64,000 bases of DNA from Lichenicoccus sp963693035 (GCA_963693035.2 CAXMMQ010000006.1:620001-684000), one strand, 5' to 3'. Shown: positions 17,513 to 26,866, counted from the stretch's first letter. Notes: generated from the sequence alone by a model not told the origin. Program-made: numbers and translations.

Positions 17513-20241
17513 CCACGCCACGCGCCACCTACCGGCTGCAGTTCCATGCCGGCTTCGGCTTCCGGGATGCCACTGCGGTCGCTCCCTACCTGGCGCGGCT
17601 CGGGGTGAGCCACGTCTATGCGTCGTCGTACCTGAAGGCGCGGCCGGGCAGCACGCACGGCTACGACATCACCGACCATCTGGCGCTTAACCCGGAACTC
17701 GGCACTCAGGCGGATTTCGAAGCCATGGTCGCGGCCTTCAAGGCGAACGGTCTCGGCCAGATCCTGGATTTCGTGCCGAACCACATGGGCGTCGGCGGCG
17801 CCGACAACCCGCTGTGGCTCGACGTGCTGGAATGGGGACCGCAATCGGATCATGCCGGCTGGTTCGACATCGACTGGGATCCGGACCGGCGCTACCTCAA
17901 GGACAAGCTGCTGGTGCCGTTCCTCGGCGACCAGTATGGCGTCGAGCTCGAGGGCGGCAAGCTGCAGGTCAGGTTCGACGAGCAGGATGGCAGCCTTGCC
18001 GTTTGGGCCTATGACAGTCACAAGTTGCCGATCTGCCCGCTGCAATACGACATCGTGCTCGGCCATGACGATCCCGAGCTGGACCGGCTGAGCGACTTCT
18101 TCTCCGACCTGACGCAGTGGCGGCCGCAGATGGCAGAGCGTGCGGCCACGCTGAAGCTGGAACTCGCGCGTGCCGTCGGCTCGAACCCTGCGGCGCGATC
18201 GGCACTCGATACCAGTATCGCGGCGCTGAATGCCGACTGGCGCGCGCTCGACGCGCTGATCCAGCAGCAGAACTGGAGGATTGCATATTTCGGCGTTGCC
18301 GGCGACGACATCAACTATCGACGGTTCTTCAACATCAACGATCTTGCCGGCATACGCATGGAGCTGCCGGCGGTGTTCCGCCACGCGCACGGCCTGATCC
18401 TGCCGCTGATCGAGGACGGCACCATCGACGGGCTGCGGATCGACCATATCGACGGGCTGCTCGATCCGAAGGCGTATATCGAGGAGCTGCGTCGCGCCAC
18501 CGACCGGCCGTTCTACCTGGTGATCGAGAAGATCCTGGCGGCGCACGAGGCGTTGCGCGAGGACTGGAAGGTCGAGGGCACCACCGGCTACGACTTCACC
18601 AACCTGGTGCTCGGCGTGCTAGTCAATCCCGCCGCCGAGGAGGCCTTCACCGCTACCTATCACGAGTTCACCGGCCTGCGCACGCCGTTTTCGCGCATCG
18701 TCTATGACTGCAAGATACGCATCATGGAAAACGAAATGGCGAGCGAGCTGAACGCGCTCGGCCGCGATGCGGGCCGGGTGGCGCGGCAGAATCCGATGAC
18801 CGCGGATTTCACCAAGACCGTGCTGCAGCGGGCGATCAAGCAGATCGTCGCCTGCTTTCCGGTCTATCGCACCTATATCGAGTTCGAATCCGACAGCGAC
18901 AGCGCCGACAAGCGCGACCTTGACTGGGCGATCACCCAGGCGCGCCGCTACGATCCGGCGCTCGATCCCTCGGTGTTCAAGTTCCTGCACGACCTGCTCT
19001 CGGGACGGCTCACGGCGCACCCGAAGAGCGGCTTCAACCGCACCAGCGTGCTGCGGCTGGCGATGAAGCTGCAGCAGTATAGCGGCCCGGTCATGGCCAA
19101 GGGTCTCGAGGACACTGCGTTCTATCGCTACAACCGGTTCGTGGCATTGAACGAGGTCGGCGGCGAGCCCGAGCGGTTCGGCATTTCCGCCGGAGCCTTC
19201 CACAAGGCCAACGCGCAACGCGCAAAAAACTGGCCGCACGCCATGCTGGGCACCTCGACGCACGACACCAAGCGTGGGGAGGATGTCCGGGCCCGGCTCG
19301 CCGTGCTGGCGGATGTCCCGGAGGAGTGGACGCGCCAGGTGCAGACCTGGAGCCGTCTGCTGCGTGCGCGTCGCGGCGATGTCGAGGGCAATGCGCCGCC
19401 GGATCGCAATGATGAATACCTGCTCTACCAGCTTCTGGTCGGCTCCTGGCCGGTAGAGATGCTGCAGGGCGCCGATGCGGATGGGCTGAAGGCCTACGGC
19501 GAACGCATCAAGGCGACCCTCGAGAAGTCGATGCGAGAGGGCAAGCTGCACTCGAACTGGTCGTCGCCGGATGTTGCCTACGAGGATGCGATGCAAGGCT
19601 TTGCGCGCGACGCGCTGGACCCGAACCGCGACAGCTTCCTGGCAACGTTCCTGCCGTTCGTGCAGAAGGTCGCGCGCCTGGGTGTCGAGAACAGCCTGGC
19701 GCAGGCGGTGCTCAAGCTGACGGTGCCGGGCATGCCCGATTTCTACCAGGGCAGCGAGATGTGGGACCTCAGCCTGGTCGATCCCGACAACCGCCGGCCG
19801 GTCGATTACGATGTCAGGCGCCATGCCCTGGAGGCAATCGATCCGGGACTCGCCGAGCGTCCGGCGGCGACGCTCGGCGACCTTCGCGATGCCTGGCCCG
19901 ACGGCCGCATCAAGCTTGCGGTCACGACCATGCTGCTGCGACTGCGCGCGGAGCAGCCGGCCTTGTTCAGCGATGGCGGCTACGAGCCGATCGCGATCGC
20001 CGGCGATCGGTCGGACCAGGCGCTGGGCTTCGCGCGGTCGCACGAGGATCGCCGCCTGGCGGTGCTGGTCTCGCGCTATCCCGGACTGCGCGACGCCGAG
20101 CCGGGCTGGCAGGGCAGTTCCGCCGCCCTGCCTGAGGGCGAGTGGGTCGACCTGTTCAGCCAGCGCCGCTACCACGGCGGTGACGTCGGACTGGCCGACC
20201 TGTTCGAACTGTTGCCGGTGGCCGTGCTGGTCAGGTCGTAG
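17509..20241 (+). CDS. treY: Maltooligosyl trehalose synthase
   Basis: Intramolecular transglycosylase that turns the reducing-end alpha-1,4 bond of maltooligosaccharides into the alpha,alpha-1,1 bond of trehalose. The predicted 910 aa start at ATG 17509, which begins with TPRATYRLQFHAGFGF, the family's conserved N-terminus; the open frame further upstream is antiframe treZ. Motifs: SHGYDITDH-like (GSTHGYDITDH), LDFVPNHMG, LRIDHIDGLLDP with the nucleophile, VIEKIL with the catalytic Glu, and GTSTHDTKRGEDVRAR. With treX and treZ it completes the TreYZ route, which makes trehalose from storage glucan, commonly as an osmo- or desiccation protectant. Confidence 0.96.
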   Translation: MTTPRATYRLQFHAGFGFRDATAVAPYLARLGVSHVYASSYLKARPGSTHGYDITDHLALNPELGTQADFEAMVAAFKANGLGQILDFVPNHMGVGGADNPLWLDVLEWGPQSDHAGWFDIDWDPDRRYLKDKLLVPFLGDQYGVELEGGKLQVRFDEQDGSLAVWAYDSHKLPICPLQYDIVLGHDDPELDRLSDFFSDLTQWRPQMAERAATLKLELARAVGSNPAARSALDTSIAALNADWRALDALIQQQNWRIAYFGVAGDDINYRRFFNINDLAGIRMELPAVFRHAHGLILPLIEDGTIDGLRIDHIDGLLDPKAYIEELRRATDRPFYLVIEKILAAHEALREDWKVEGTTGYDFTNLVLGVLVNPAAEEAFTATYHEFTGLRTPFSRIVYDCKIRIMENEMASELNALGRDAGRVARQNPMTADFTKTVLQRAIKQIVACFPVYRTYIEFESDSDSADKRDLDWAITQARRYDPALDPSVFKFLHDLLSGRLTAHPKSGFNRTSVLRLAMKLQQYSGPVMAKGLEDTAFYRYNRFVALNEVGGEPERFGISAGAFHKANAQRAKNWPHAMLGTSTHDTKRGEDVRARLAVLADVPEEWTRQVQTWSRLLRARRGDVEGNAPPDRNDEYLLYQLLVGSWPVEMLQGADADGLKAYGERIKATLEKSMREGKLHSNWSSPDVAYEDAMQGFARDALDPNRDSFLATFLPFVQKVARLGVENSLAQAVLKLTVPGMPDFYQGSEMWDLSLVDPDNRRPVDYDVRRHALEAIDPGLAERPAATLGDLRDAWPDGRIKLAVTTMLLRLRAEQPALFSDGGYEPIAIAGDRSDQALGFARSHEDRRLAVLVSRYPGLRDAEPGWQGSSAALPEGEWVDLFSQRRYHGGDVGLADLFELLPVAVLVRS

Positions 20242-20298
20242 CGCCAGGGATAGGCTTGCGGGAGGTGGCTTCACCCCGCAACCCAGGAGCCTGCTGCG

Positions 20299-20844
20299 AT
20301 GGCGTCCGATATCGACCCGCATACGGCTCCGGTCCCGGCGCCGCCGGCCGGCTTCACCCACGAGCAGGTCGAGGCGCTGTTCTTCGGCGCCGCGCGGGAC
20401 GGCCAGACCGACCTGCTGGAAGCGTTCCTCGATGCCGGCGCGGATGCCAACCGCACCGACCTGCGCGGCTACACCTCGCTGATCCTGGCCTCCTATAACG
20501 GCCACCTCGAGGCGACGAGGCTGCTGCTGTCGCGCGGCGCGGTGCCGGACGGGCGCGACGCCAAGGGCAGCACGGCGCTCGGCGGCGTTGCCTTCAAGGG
20601 CGATGTCGAGATCGCGCGGCATCTGGTCGAGGCGGGCGCTGCCGTCGATGCGCCGAACCATGTCGGCCGCACGCCGCTGATGTTCGCGGTGATGTTCGGC
20701 CGCGAGCAGATGGCGCGCTACCTGCTCGCGGTCGGCGCCGACCCGCGCCGGCGCGACGGCGAGGGCAACAGCGCCCTCAGCCTGGCCGAGCGGCAGGGCC
20801 ACCAGGACCTGATCGGGCTGCTCGGCGCGACCAGGACCGATTAG
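20299..20844 (+). CDS. Ankyrin-repeat protein
   Basis: A 181-residue protein made almost entirely of ankyrin repeats, about four, with recognisable cores such as RTDLRGYTSLILASYNGH, GRDAKGSTALGG and GRTPLMFAVMFGREQMAR. Ankyrin repeats bind other proteins; no catalytic domain, signal peptide or membrane segment is present, so a cytoplasmic role is likely. An AGGAG site lies 9 bases before the ATG. It starts 57 bases after treY on the same strand and could be the last gene of that operon, but a functional link to trehalose metabolism is not shown. Its 3' end faces the lysE-family gene with a 22-base gap. Confidence 0.85.
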   Translation: MASDIDPHTAPVPAPPAGFTHEQVEALFFGAARDGQTDLLEAFLDAGADANRTDLRGYTSLILASYNGHLEATRLLLSRGAVPDGRDAKGSTALGGVAFKGDVEIARHLVEAGAAVDAPNHVGRTPLMFAVMFGREQMARYLLAVGADPRRRDGEGNSALSLAERQGHQDLIGLLGATRTD

Positions 20845-20866
20845 CTCCGCAGCGCCTGTGGGCCGA

Positions 20867-21478
20867 TCATTCGGCCAGCATCGCGGCCATCGTCGCGAGC
20901 AGCAGGATCGCCATCGAGACGTTGAAGATGCGCAGCCGGACCGGGTGGTGCAGGAGCCGGCCGCCGCTCGCGCCGATCAAGCCCCAGCTGCCGACGCAGG
21001 GGAGGCTGACGAGGGTGAAGACCAGGCCGAACAGCGGCCCGAACACCAGTGCGTTGCCGCCGGGCGGCAGGAAGGTGGCGGTCGCGGCGACGGCCATGAT
21101 CCAGCCCTTGGGGTTGATCCACTGGAAGGCGCAGGCGCCCCAGAAGCTCAGCGTCCGCGCGGCCGGGAGATCGCCCTGCACCGGGGCGGTGCCGATCTTC
21201 CAGGCGAGCCAGCTCATCCAGACAGCGCCCGCGACCTGCAGCACCCGCTGCAGCATCCGGCTGTGCGCCAGCGGCACGCCGAGGCCGCAGGCGACGAGCG
21301 CCACCATCACGCCGAAACCGATCGCGACGCCGGCGAGCTGCGGCAGCGTTCGTCGGAAGCCGTGTGTGGCGGCGGCGCTAAGCATCATGATGTTGTTCGG
21401 GCCGGGTGTCGCCGAGGCGCTGAAGGCGAAGCTCAGCAGCGGCAACAACGGAAAGCTGGGATCTGCGGGTCCTGGCAC
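20867..21478 (-). CDS. LysE/RhtB-family amino acid exporter
   Basis: Small inner-membrane exporter, 203 residues, the usual length for the family. The N-terminal motif SATPGPNNIMML is diagnostic for LysE/RhtB proteins. Five to six hydrophobic segments can be seen, including LAGVAIGFGVMVALVACGL and the C-terminal VSMAILLLATMAAMLAE. Such proteins export amino acids or related small solutes (lysine, arginine, homoserine, threonine); the substrate is not predictable here. The gene stands alone between a convergent ankyrin gene and the amidohydrolase upstream. A perfect hairpin lies 44 bases ahead of its start and may affect its expression. Confidence 0.88.
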   Translation of the reverse strand: MPGPADPSFPLLPLLSFAFSASATPGPNNIMMLSAAATHGFRRTLPQLAGVAIGFGVMVALVACGLGVPLAHSRMLQRVLQVAGAVWMSWLAWKIGTAPVQGDLPAARTLSFWGACAFQWINPKGWIMAVAATATFLPPGGNALVFGPLFGLVFTLVSLPCVGSWGLIGASGGRLLHHPVRLRIFNVSMAILLLATMAAMLAE

Positions 21479-21521
21479 GTTCGGTTCCTGTTCGGAGCCG
21501 GTGGCCGGGATGGCGCTGGAA

Positions 21522-21551
21522 CGAAACCCCGGCCGGTCCGGCGGGGTTTCG
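21522..21551. repeat. Perfect 10-base inverted repeat (hairpin) upstream of the LysE-family gene
   Basis: CGAAACCCCG (21522-21531) and CGGGGTTTCG (21542-21551) are perfect reverse complements around a 10-base loop. The element lies in the 243-base gap between the LysE-type gene and the amidohydrolase stop. Neither strand has a T-run after the stem, so it is not a standard intrinsic terminator. It may be a leader structure or a protein site for the exporter gene, or a remnant terminator for the amidohydrolase, whose stop lies about 170 bases away. Confidence 0.5.
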
Positions 21552-21721
21552 GGGAATGTTTCAGGCCGTCAGGCCCTGGCGCACATCTCCCCGTCCCCAC
21601 CAGAGGCGATAATCCAAACGACTACGGCGAGGGCGGCGCGCATGCCCACAGGCTTACAGCAGATCGCGCCGTCGTAACAAGCGGGCCCGCCCTGCCAGCG
21701 CGCGCGGACTTCAACTGATGG

Positions 21722-22996
21722 TCAGCGGATGCCCTCCGAGGCGAGATCCTCCAGGAACCGGGTTATGACCTTGACCGCGAGCTCCGCGTCCTGCGCGGTG
21801 ATCGACTCCGCCGGGTTGTGGCTGATCCCGCCGCGGCAGCGCACGAACAGCATCGCGATCGGGCACAGTCTCGCCATTGCCATCGCATCATGGCCGGCGC
21901 CGCTCGGCAGGCGCTTCGTCTCCAGGCCGCAGGCGATGGCGGCGCGCTCCAGCCGGGTCTGCCAGTCCTCGGCGCAGGGCGCGCCCGACGCCGAGAACCC
22001 CGGCTCGATGCCATGGGTGACGCCGTGCTCGGCGGTGATTGCGTCCCATTCATGGAACAGGGCGGCGCAGGCCTTGTCGCGCAGCACGTCGCTCGACGCC
22101 CGCACGTCGAGGCTGAACTCGACCTCGCCGGCGATCACGTTGATCCCGCCGGGCCAGGCCCGGATCTGGCCCACCGTCGCGGTGACGCCCGGCCAGGCCA
22201 TGCCGGCGCCGCGCGTCGCCACGATCATCTCGGCGGCGGTCGCCAGCGCGTCGCGCCTGCCATCCATCGGCACCGTGCCGGCATGGCCCGCCTCGCCGTG
22301 CACCCTGACAATGAACCGGCTGGCGGCGTTGATCGCGGTGACCACGCCCAGCGCCAGGCCCGCCTGCTCCAGCACCGGGCCCTGCTCGATATGCGGTTCG
22401 AGGTAGGCAATGACGCGTCCCGGCTCGTAGGCGGCATCGGCGAGCCGGTCGGGATCGCCGCCGAACGAGGACAGCGCGTCGCGCAGCGTCGTGCCATCCG
22501 CGTCATGGCAAGCGAGCTGCGCCGGAGCGTCCAGCGTTCCGGCGCAGGCGCGCGAGCCGGTCAGGGTCAGCGGGAAGCGCACGCCCTCCTCGTCCCCGAA
22601 CGCCAGCAGCTCGATCGTGAACGGCAGCCGGATGCCGCGGTCGCGCAGGCGTTCCAGTGCCGCCAGCCCGGCGAGGATGCCGAAGGCGCCGTCGTAGCGC
22701 CCCGCGTCGCGCACGCTGTCGAGATGCGAGCCGATCAGCAGCGTGCGTGCCGCGGGATCGCTGCCCTCGAGACGCCCGATCAGGGTTGCCGCCTGATCCA
22801 GCCGGGTCGAGAGGCCGGCATCCTGCATCCAGCCGCGCACCGTCTCGATCGCCGTCCGGTGCGCCGGCGTGAGGTAGAGCCGAGTCAGGACCGCGGCGCC
22901 GTCGGTGCAGCCCGCCAGCGTGTCGAGCCGTGCCATCAGGTTCGCGGCATCTCCTGTGGCCGGCCCGGAACCCAATTTGCCTGCTGCATCCTGCAT
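21722..22996 (-). CDS. M20-family Zn-dependent amidohydrolase (allantoate amidohydrolase / N-carbamoyl amino acid hydrolase type)
   Basis: Hydrolyses an N-carbamoyl or ureido compound, releasing ammonia and CO2 or a free amino acid. The 424-residue length fits the AllC/HyuC subfamily. Visible metal-site motifs are GSHLDSVRDAGRYDG (His and bridging Asp), FGDEEGVRFP (catalytic Glu and metal Glu), and EPHIEQGPVLE (His with subfamily signature). The central dimerisation domain around FIVRVHGEAGHAG and the late GAGHDAMAMA histidine complete the site. Allantoate, beta-ureidopropionate or N-carbamoyl-L-amino acids are all possible substrates, and no other purine or hydantoin genes lie nearby to choose between them. 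It appears to be a single-gene unit. Confidence 0.87.
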   Translation of the reverse strand: MQDAAGKLGSGPATGDAANLMARLDTLAGCTDGAAVLTRLYLTPAHRTAIETVRGWMQDAGLSTRLDQAATLIGRLEGSDPAARTLLIGSHLDSVRDAGRYDGAFGILAGLAALERLRDRGIRLPFTIELLAFGDEEGVRFPLTLTGSRACAGTLDAPAQLACHDADGTTLRDALSSFGGDPDRLADAAYEPGRVIAYLEPHIEQGPVLEQAGLALGVVTAINAASRFIVRVHGEAGHAGTVPMDGRRDALATAAEMIVATRGAGMAWPGVTATVGQIRAWPGGINVIAGEVEFSLDVRASSDVLRDKACAALFHEWDAITAEHGVTHGIEPGFSASGAPCAEDWQTRLERAAIACGLETKRLPSGAGHDAMAMARLCPIAMLFVRCRGGISHNPAESITAQDAELAVKVITRFLEDLASEGIR

Positions 22997-23052
22997 CCAC
23001 CCACCATCCTCGCCCGCCCGCCGCAGCGCAGAGCAAGTCCCGGGCCGGGATG

Positions 23053-23628
23053 TCAGCCCCGGCTGTAGGTGCCGATCAGCACGCCCTTGGCGATGACGTG
23101 CCCGCGCAGGGCCGCAACCAGCGCCGACCGGCCCGGCGTCTTGTGGAAGGTCGGCGGCTCGTCGAGGGCGAACATCTGGAAGGCGTAGCGGTGCAGACCG
23201 TGCCCACGCGGCGGGTCGGGCGGCAGCCAGCCGTGCGACAGGAACGAGTTGCGACCCATGCCGAAGCGCTCACTGCCCAACCCGGAAGCAGGCAGGTCGC
23301 CCTCGGCCACGCCGCCATCATGCGGCGGCAGGTCACCCAGGATCGCGTGCACCAGCGGCCGGAAGGTCGGGCTGTCGGCATCCTCGACCAGCAGCACCAG
23401 CGCCTGCGCCTCGGTCGGCACGCCGATCCACTCCAGCGGCGGCGACAGCTTCTCGCCGTCCTCGGTGTAGCGCGACGGGATCGCACCGTCGGGCGGGAAG
23501 GCCGTCGAGGTGATGGCGATCACGTCCGGCACGTCGGCGAAGCTGGCATCCTGGGTCACCAGCGCCTCGGTGCCGGGACGCAGGGATTTCAGCGCGCGGC
23601 CGACGCCGGCAGGCAGTTTCTCGAGCAT
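23053..23628 (-). CDS. YbhB/YbcL-family (PEBP-like) protein
   Basis: A 191-residue phosphatidylethanolamine-binding-protein fold, the bacterial homologue of Raf kinase inhibitor proteins. The ligand-site segments are SRYTEDGEKLSPPLEW, VEDADSP, and HGWLPPDPPRGHGLHRY with the typical PPxGHGxHRY core. Function in bacteria is poorly understood; small-molecule or protein inhibition is proposed for the family. ATG at 23628 is chosen because of GGAG about 8 bases upstream and because it precedes the fold by a sensible distance; the open frame beyond it overlaps hisC on the other strand. It is divergent from hisC with about 120 bases between starts. Confidence 0.85.
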   Translation of the reverse strand: MLEKLPAGVGRALKSLRPGTEALVTQDASFADVPDVIAITSTAFPPDGAIPSRYTEDGEKLSPPLEWIGVPTEAQALVLLVEDADSPTFRPLVHAILGDLPPHDGGVAEGDLPASGLGSERFGMGRNSFLSHGWLPPDPPRGHGLHRYAFQMFALDEPPTFHKTPGRSALVAALRGHVIAKGVLIGTYSRG

Positions 23629-23749
23629 GCGAGGCTCCCAACTTGACGTCAGAGCGACGTTCCGGGAATGCACAAGGTTGCCTGCAAGGCTTGCATCCTC
23701 GCGTGAGCGTGCACACACCGTGCCCGATCGAATGACAGGACCACGACTG

Positions 23750-24826
23750 ATGAGCCGCTTCTGGAGCGACCTGGTGCACGGACTGACGCCGTACGTGCCG
23801 GGCGAGCAGCCGCGCGGGGCCGACCTGGTGAAGCTCAACACCAACGAGAGCCCGCTCGGGCCGTCGCCACGCGTCCTGGAGGCGATCCGCGCCGAGGCCG
23901 CCGACACGCTGCGCCTGTATCCGGACCCGGAAGCCAACGCGCTGCGCCAGGCGCTGGCGCGCCATCACGGGGTCGAACCTGAGCAGGTGTTCGTCGGCAA
24001 CGGCTCCGACGAGGTGCTGGCGCATGTCTTCGTCGCGCTGCTGCGGCACGAGGCGCCGCTGCTGTTCCCGGACATCACCTACAGTTTCTATCCGGTCTAT
24101 TGCCGGCTGTTCGGCGTTCATCACGAGACGGTGCCGCTGGACGACGACATGCGCGTGCGGATCGCCGACTACCGGCGCCGGTGCGGTGCGATCATCCTGG
24201 CCAACCCGAACGCGCCGACCGGCGTCGCCTTGTCGCGCGACGAGGTCGCCACCCTGCTGTCGGAGCATCCGGATCAGCCGGTGGTGATCGACGAGGCCTA
24301 TATCGATTTTGGCGCCGAGACATCCATTCCGCTGGTGGCCAGCCACCCCAACCTGCTGGTGGTGCACACGATGTCGAAGTCGCGTGCCCTGGCCGGGCTG
24401 CGCGTGGGCTATGCGATCGGGGATGCCGCGCTGATCCAGGCGCTGACCCGGGTCAAGGACAGCTTCAATTCGTATCCGCTCGGCCGGCCGGCGCAGGCCG
24501 GGGCACTCGCCTCGGTCGAGGACGACGCCTATTTCCAGGCCAGCCGGGAGACGGTGATCGAGAGCCGCGAGCGTCTGGCCGAGGGGTTGCGGCGGCTCGG
24601 CTTCGTCGTGCTGCCATCGTCCGCGAACTTCGTGTTCGTGCGGCATCCGCATCGCGACGGTACCGGGCTCGCGGTGGCGCTGCGGGAGCGGGCCGTGCTG
24701 GTGCGGCACTTCGCCAAGCCGCGGATCTCGCCCTACCTGCGCATCACCGTCGGCACCGATCAGCAGTCCAACCGGCTGCTGGCGGCACTCGCCGACATCC
24801 TGTCGCGCAACGCCGCACCCGCCTGA
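23750..24826 (+). CDS. hisC: Histidinol-phosphate aminotransferase
   Basis: PLP-dependent transfer of an amino group from glutamate to imidazole acetol phosphate in histidine biosynthesis. Predicted length 358 aa, normal for HisC. Signatures include KLNTNESPLGPSP, RLYPDPEANALRQALA, NPNAPTGVALSR, and SKSRALAGLRVGYA with the PLP lysine near residue 210; LRITVGTD lies near the C-terminus. ATG 23750 has AGGA 9 bases upstream; an in-frame ATG at 23732 would add six residues. It stands apart from other his genes here, so it may be a second copy or act on aromatic keto acids, as some HisC proteins do. Confidence 0.93.
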   Translation: MSRFWSDLVHGLTPYVPGEQPRGADLVKLNTNESPLGPSPRVLEAIRAEAADTLRLYPDPEANALRQALARHHGVEPEQVFVGNGSDEVLAHVFVALLRHEAPLLFPDITYSFYPVYCRLFGVHHETVPLDDDMRVRIADYRRRCGAIILANPNAPTGVALSRDEVATLLSEHPDQPVVIDEAYIDFGAETSIPLVASHPNLLVVHTMSKSRALAGLRVGYAIGDAALIQALTRVKDSFNSYPLGRPAQAGALASVEDDAYFQASRETVIESRERLAEGLRRLGFVVLPSSANFVFVRHPHRDGTGLAVALRERAVLVRHFAKPRISPYLRITVGTDQQSNRLLAALADILSRNAAPA

Positions 24827-24906
24827 GGCAGCCCGCTCGCGCAGGCGCTTCCCACTCCCTCCCGGGCGTCGTAATCCTGCGGCGCACGACGACAGGATAC
24901 TCCGCC

Positions 24907-25092
24907 ATGCGCGCTTTCGACGGACAGCACTCCGACAACCAGCCGATCCGGCGCAACACCGCCGAGAAGCAGAAGCAGTTGCGCGAGCTCAAGGAGACGC
25001 TGGCCGCGATGAAGCCGCACGTGTCCGCGACCCTGCGCGACAGCGTCCGGAAGCGCATCATCGAGCTCGAGGCCGAGCTGAAGACGCGCTGA
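24907..25092 (+). CDS. Small charged helical protein, conserved-hypothetical type
   Basis: A 61-residue protein from ATG 24907 with AGGA about 9 bases upstream. It is rich in Lys, Glu, Arg and Leu, and the segment KQKQLRELKETLAAM is strongly helical; KRIIELEAEL near the end has heptad-like spacing and may form a short coiled coil. No known domain is recognised and no signal or membrane segment is present. It sits between hisC (80 bases) and argS (22 bases) on the same strand, so cotranscription with either is possible. Support comes from the ribosome site and tight packing; function is unknown. Confidence 0.65.
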   Translation: MRAFDGQHSDNQPIRRNTAEKQKQLRELKETLAAMKPHVSATLRDSVRKRIIELEAELKTR

Positions 25093-25114
25093 TCCCGGGC
25101 ACGGGCGAAGGGGC

Positions 25115-26866
25115 ATGACCGCGTCCCTGACGCGCCGCGTGGACGATCTGCTGGCCGGCGCCTTCGTTGCTGCCGGGCTGCCGCCGGACACTGCGCGGGC
25201 GTCGCGGGCGTCGCGGCCGGAGCTCGCCGACCTGCAATGCAACGGCGTGATGCCGCTCGCCAAGACCACCGGCCGCAACCCGCGCGAACTCGCCGCCGGC
25301 ATCGCGGCACTACTCGGAGCGCGTCCGGAGTTCGACGAGGTCAGCGTCGCCGGTCCTGGCTTCCTCAACCTGCGCCTCTCGGGCGGCTTCCTGGCGGACT
25401 GCGCGCAGGCGCAGGCGGCGGACCCGGCCCGGCTCGGCATCGAGCCGGTCGAAAGCGGGCTGGTGATGCTCGATTTCGGCGGCCCGAATGTCGCCAAGCC
25501 CCTGCATGTCGGGCACCTGCGCACCCTGGTGATCGGCGAGAGCCTGCGCCGTATCCTGGGCGCGCAGGGGATACGGACCTTGTCGGACACCCATCTCGGC
25601 GACTGGGGCCTGCAGATGGGCATGCTGCTGTCCGAGATCCGCCGGCGCTGGCCTGATCTCGCACCCGGCACCCTGCCGCCGCTGACCGAGGCCGACCTGC
25701 AGGTGCTCTACCCGGAAGCCGCCGCCGCCTGCCGGGCCGACCCCGCCCGCATGGACGAGGCACGGGCCGCCACCGCCGCCTTGCAGGGCGGCGACCCGGA
25801 AGCGCGCCACGTCTGGTCCGAGCTGCGGCGGATTTCGCTCGACGCGCAGACGCGGGATTTCGCGCTGCTGGATGCGCATTTCGACCTGCTGCTGGGCGAG
25901 AGCGACGTGCAGCCGCTGATCCCGGACATGATCGCCGACCTGCGCGCGCGCGGCATCGCCATCGAGAGCGAGGGCGCGCTGATCGTCGAGGTGGCGACCC
26001 CCGGGGACGCCAAGCCGATGCCGCCGCTGCTGCTGGCGAAGTCGGACGGCGCCGCGCTGTACGCCACCACGGATCTCGCGACGTTGCTGTCGCGCCGACG
26101 CGAGTACGATCCGGCCCGCATCATCTATGTCGTGGACCAGCGCCAGGCGCTGCATTTCGAGCAGGTGTTCCGCGCCGCCCGCCGCGCCGGCTATGTGGGC
26201 GGCATCGAGCTGATCCATGCCGGCTACGGCACCGTGAACGGGCCGGACGGCAAGCCGTACAAAACTCGCGAGGGCACCGTGGCGCAGCTCGCCGACCTGC
26301 TCGCGGACGCCGTCGGGCGCGCTGCCGAGCGCCTGCCGGAGACGCCGCCGGGCCTGGATCGCGAGCAGCTCGCGCGGCTGGTCGGCATCGCGGCGGTGAA
26401 GTTCGCCGACCTGTCCTCGTTCCGCACCTCCGGCTACATCTTCGATGCCGAGCGGATGGTCTCGTTCGAGGGGCGCACCGGGCCGTACGTCCAATATGCC
26501 TGCGTGCGCATCGGCTCGATCCTGGCCAAGGCCAAGGCACAGGGAGCAGGCCCGGGTCCGATCGCCGTGGCAGCACCCGCCGAGCGCGCGCTGGTGCTGG
26601 AATCCGCGAGGCTGCCGGACGTGGTGGCGTCCGCCAGCCGCAACCTCGCGCCGAACGAGATCGCCGACTTCGTGTTCGCGCTGGCGCAGGCCTTCAGCCG
26701 CTTCTACAGCGAATGCCCGGTGCTCGCCGCCGATGAGGATGCCGAGCGCGGCTCGCGGCTCGCGCTGTGCGCGCTCACCCGGGCGGTGCTGGAAAAGGGC
26801 CTCTGGCTGCTGGGCATTGCGGTACCCGAGCGGATGGGGAGGACGCGCTCGTCAGAAGTCACCTGA
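25115..26866 (+). CDS. argS: Arginyl-tRNA synthetase, class I
   Basis: Charges tRNA-Arg with arginine in the cytoplasm. The 583-residue length fits bacterial ArgS. The class I HIGH-type motif appears as KPLHVGHLRT near residue 130, followed by SDTHLGDWGLQMG. The second-signature region is GKPYKTREGTVAQLADLL, as in ArgS proteins that lack a canonical KMSKS. The C-terminal DALR anticodon domain starts around residue 460 with TGPYVQYACVRI and ends near ECPVLAADEDAERGSRLALC. GAAGGGG precedes the ATG. The last 8 bases overlap the end of the convergent kinase/phosphatase gene. Confidence 0.96.
   Translation: MTASLTRRVDDLLAGAFVAAGLPPDTARASRASRPELADLQCNGVMPLAKTTGRNPRELAAGIAALLGARPEFDEVSVAGPGFLNLRLSGGFLADCAQAQAADPARLGIEPVESGLVMLDFGGPNVAKPLHVGHLRTLVIGESLRRILGAQGIRTLSDTHLGDWGLQMGMLLSEIRRRWPDLAPGTLPPLTEADLQVLYPEAAAACRADPARMDEARAATAALQGGDPEARHVWSELRRISLDAQTRDFALLDAHFDLLLGESDVQPLIPDMIADLRARGIAIESEGALIVEVATPGDAKPMPPLLLAKSDGAALYATTDLATLLSRRREYDPARIIYVVDQRQALHFEQVFRAARRAGYVGGIELIHAGYGTVNGPDGKPYKTREGTVAQLADLLADAVGRAAERLPETPPGLDREQLARLVGIAAVKFADLSSFRTSGYIFDAERMVSFEGRTGPYVQYACVRIGSILAKAKAQGAGPGPIAVAAPAERALVLESARLPDVVASASRNLAPNEIADFVFALAQAFSRFYSECPVLAADEDAERGSRLALCALTRAVLEKGLWLLGIAVPERMGRTRSSEVT

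Noticed and set aside
24100..24906. Long plus-strand frame leading into the 61-residue gene before argS
   Set aside because: The upstream part lies inside hisC in another frame and is Arg/Gly-rich shadow; only the last 61 codons after an AGGA site look real.
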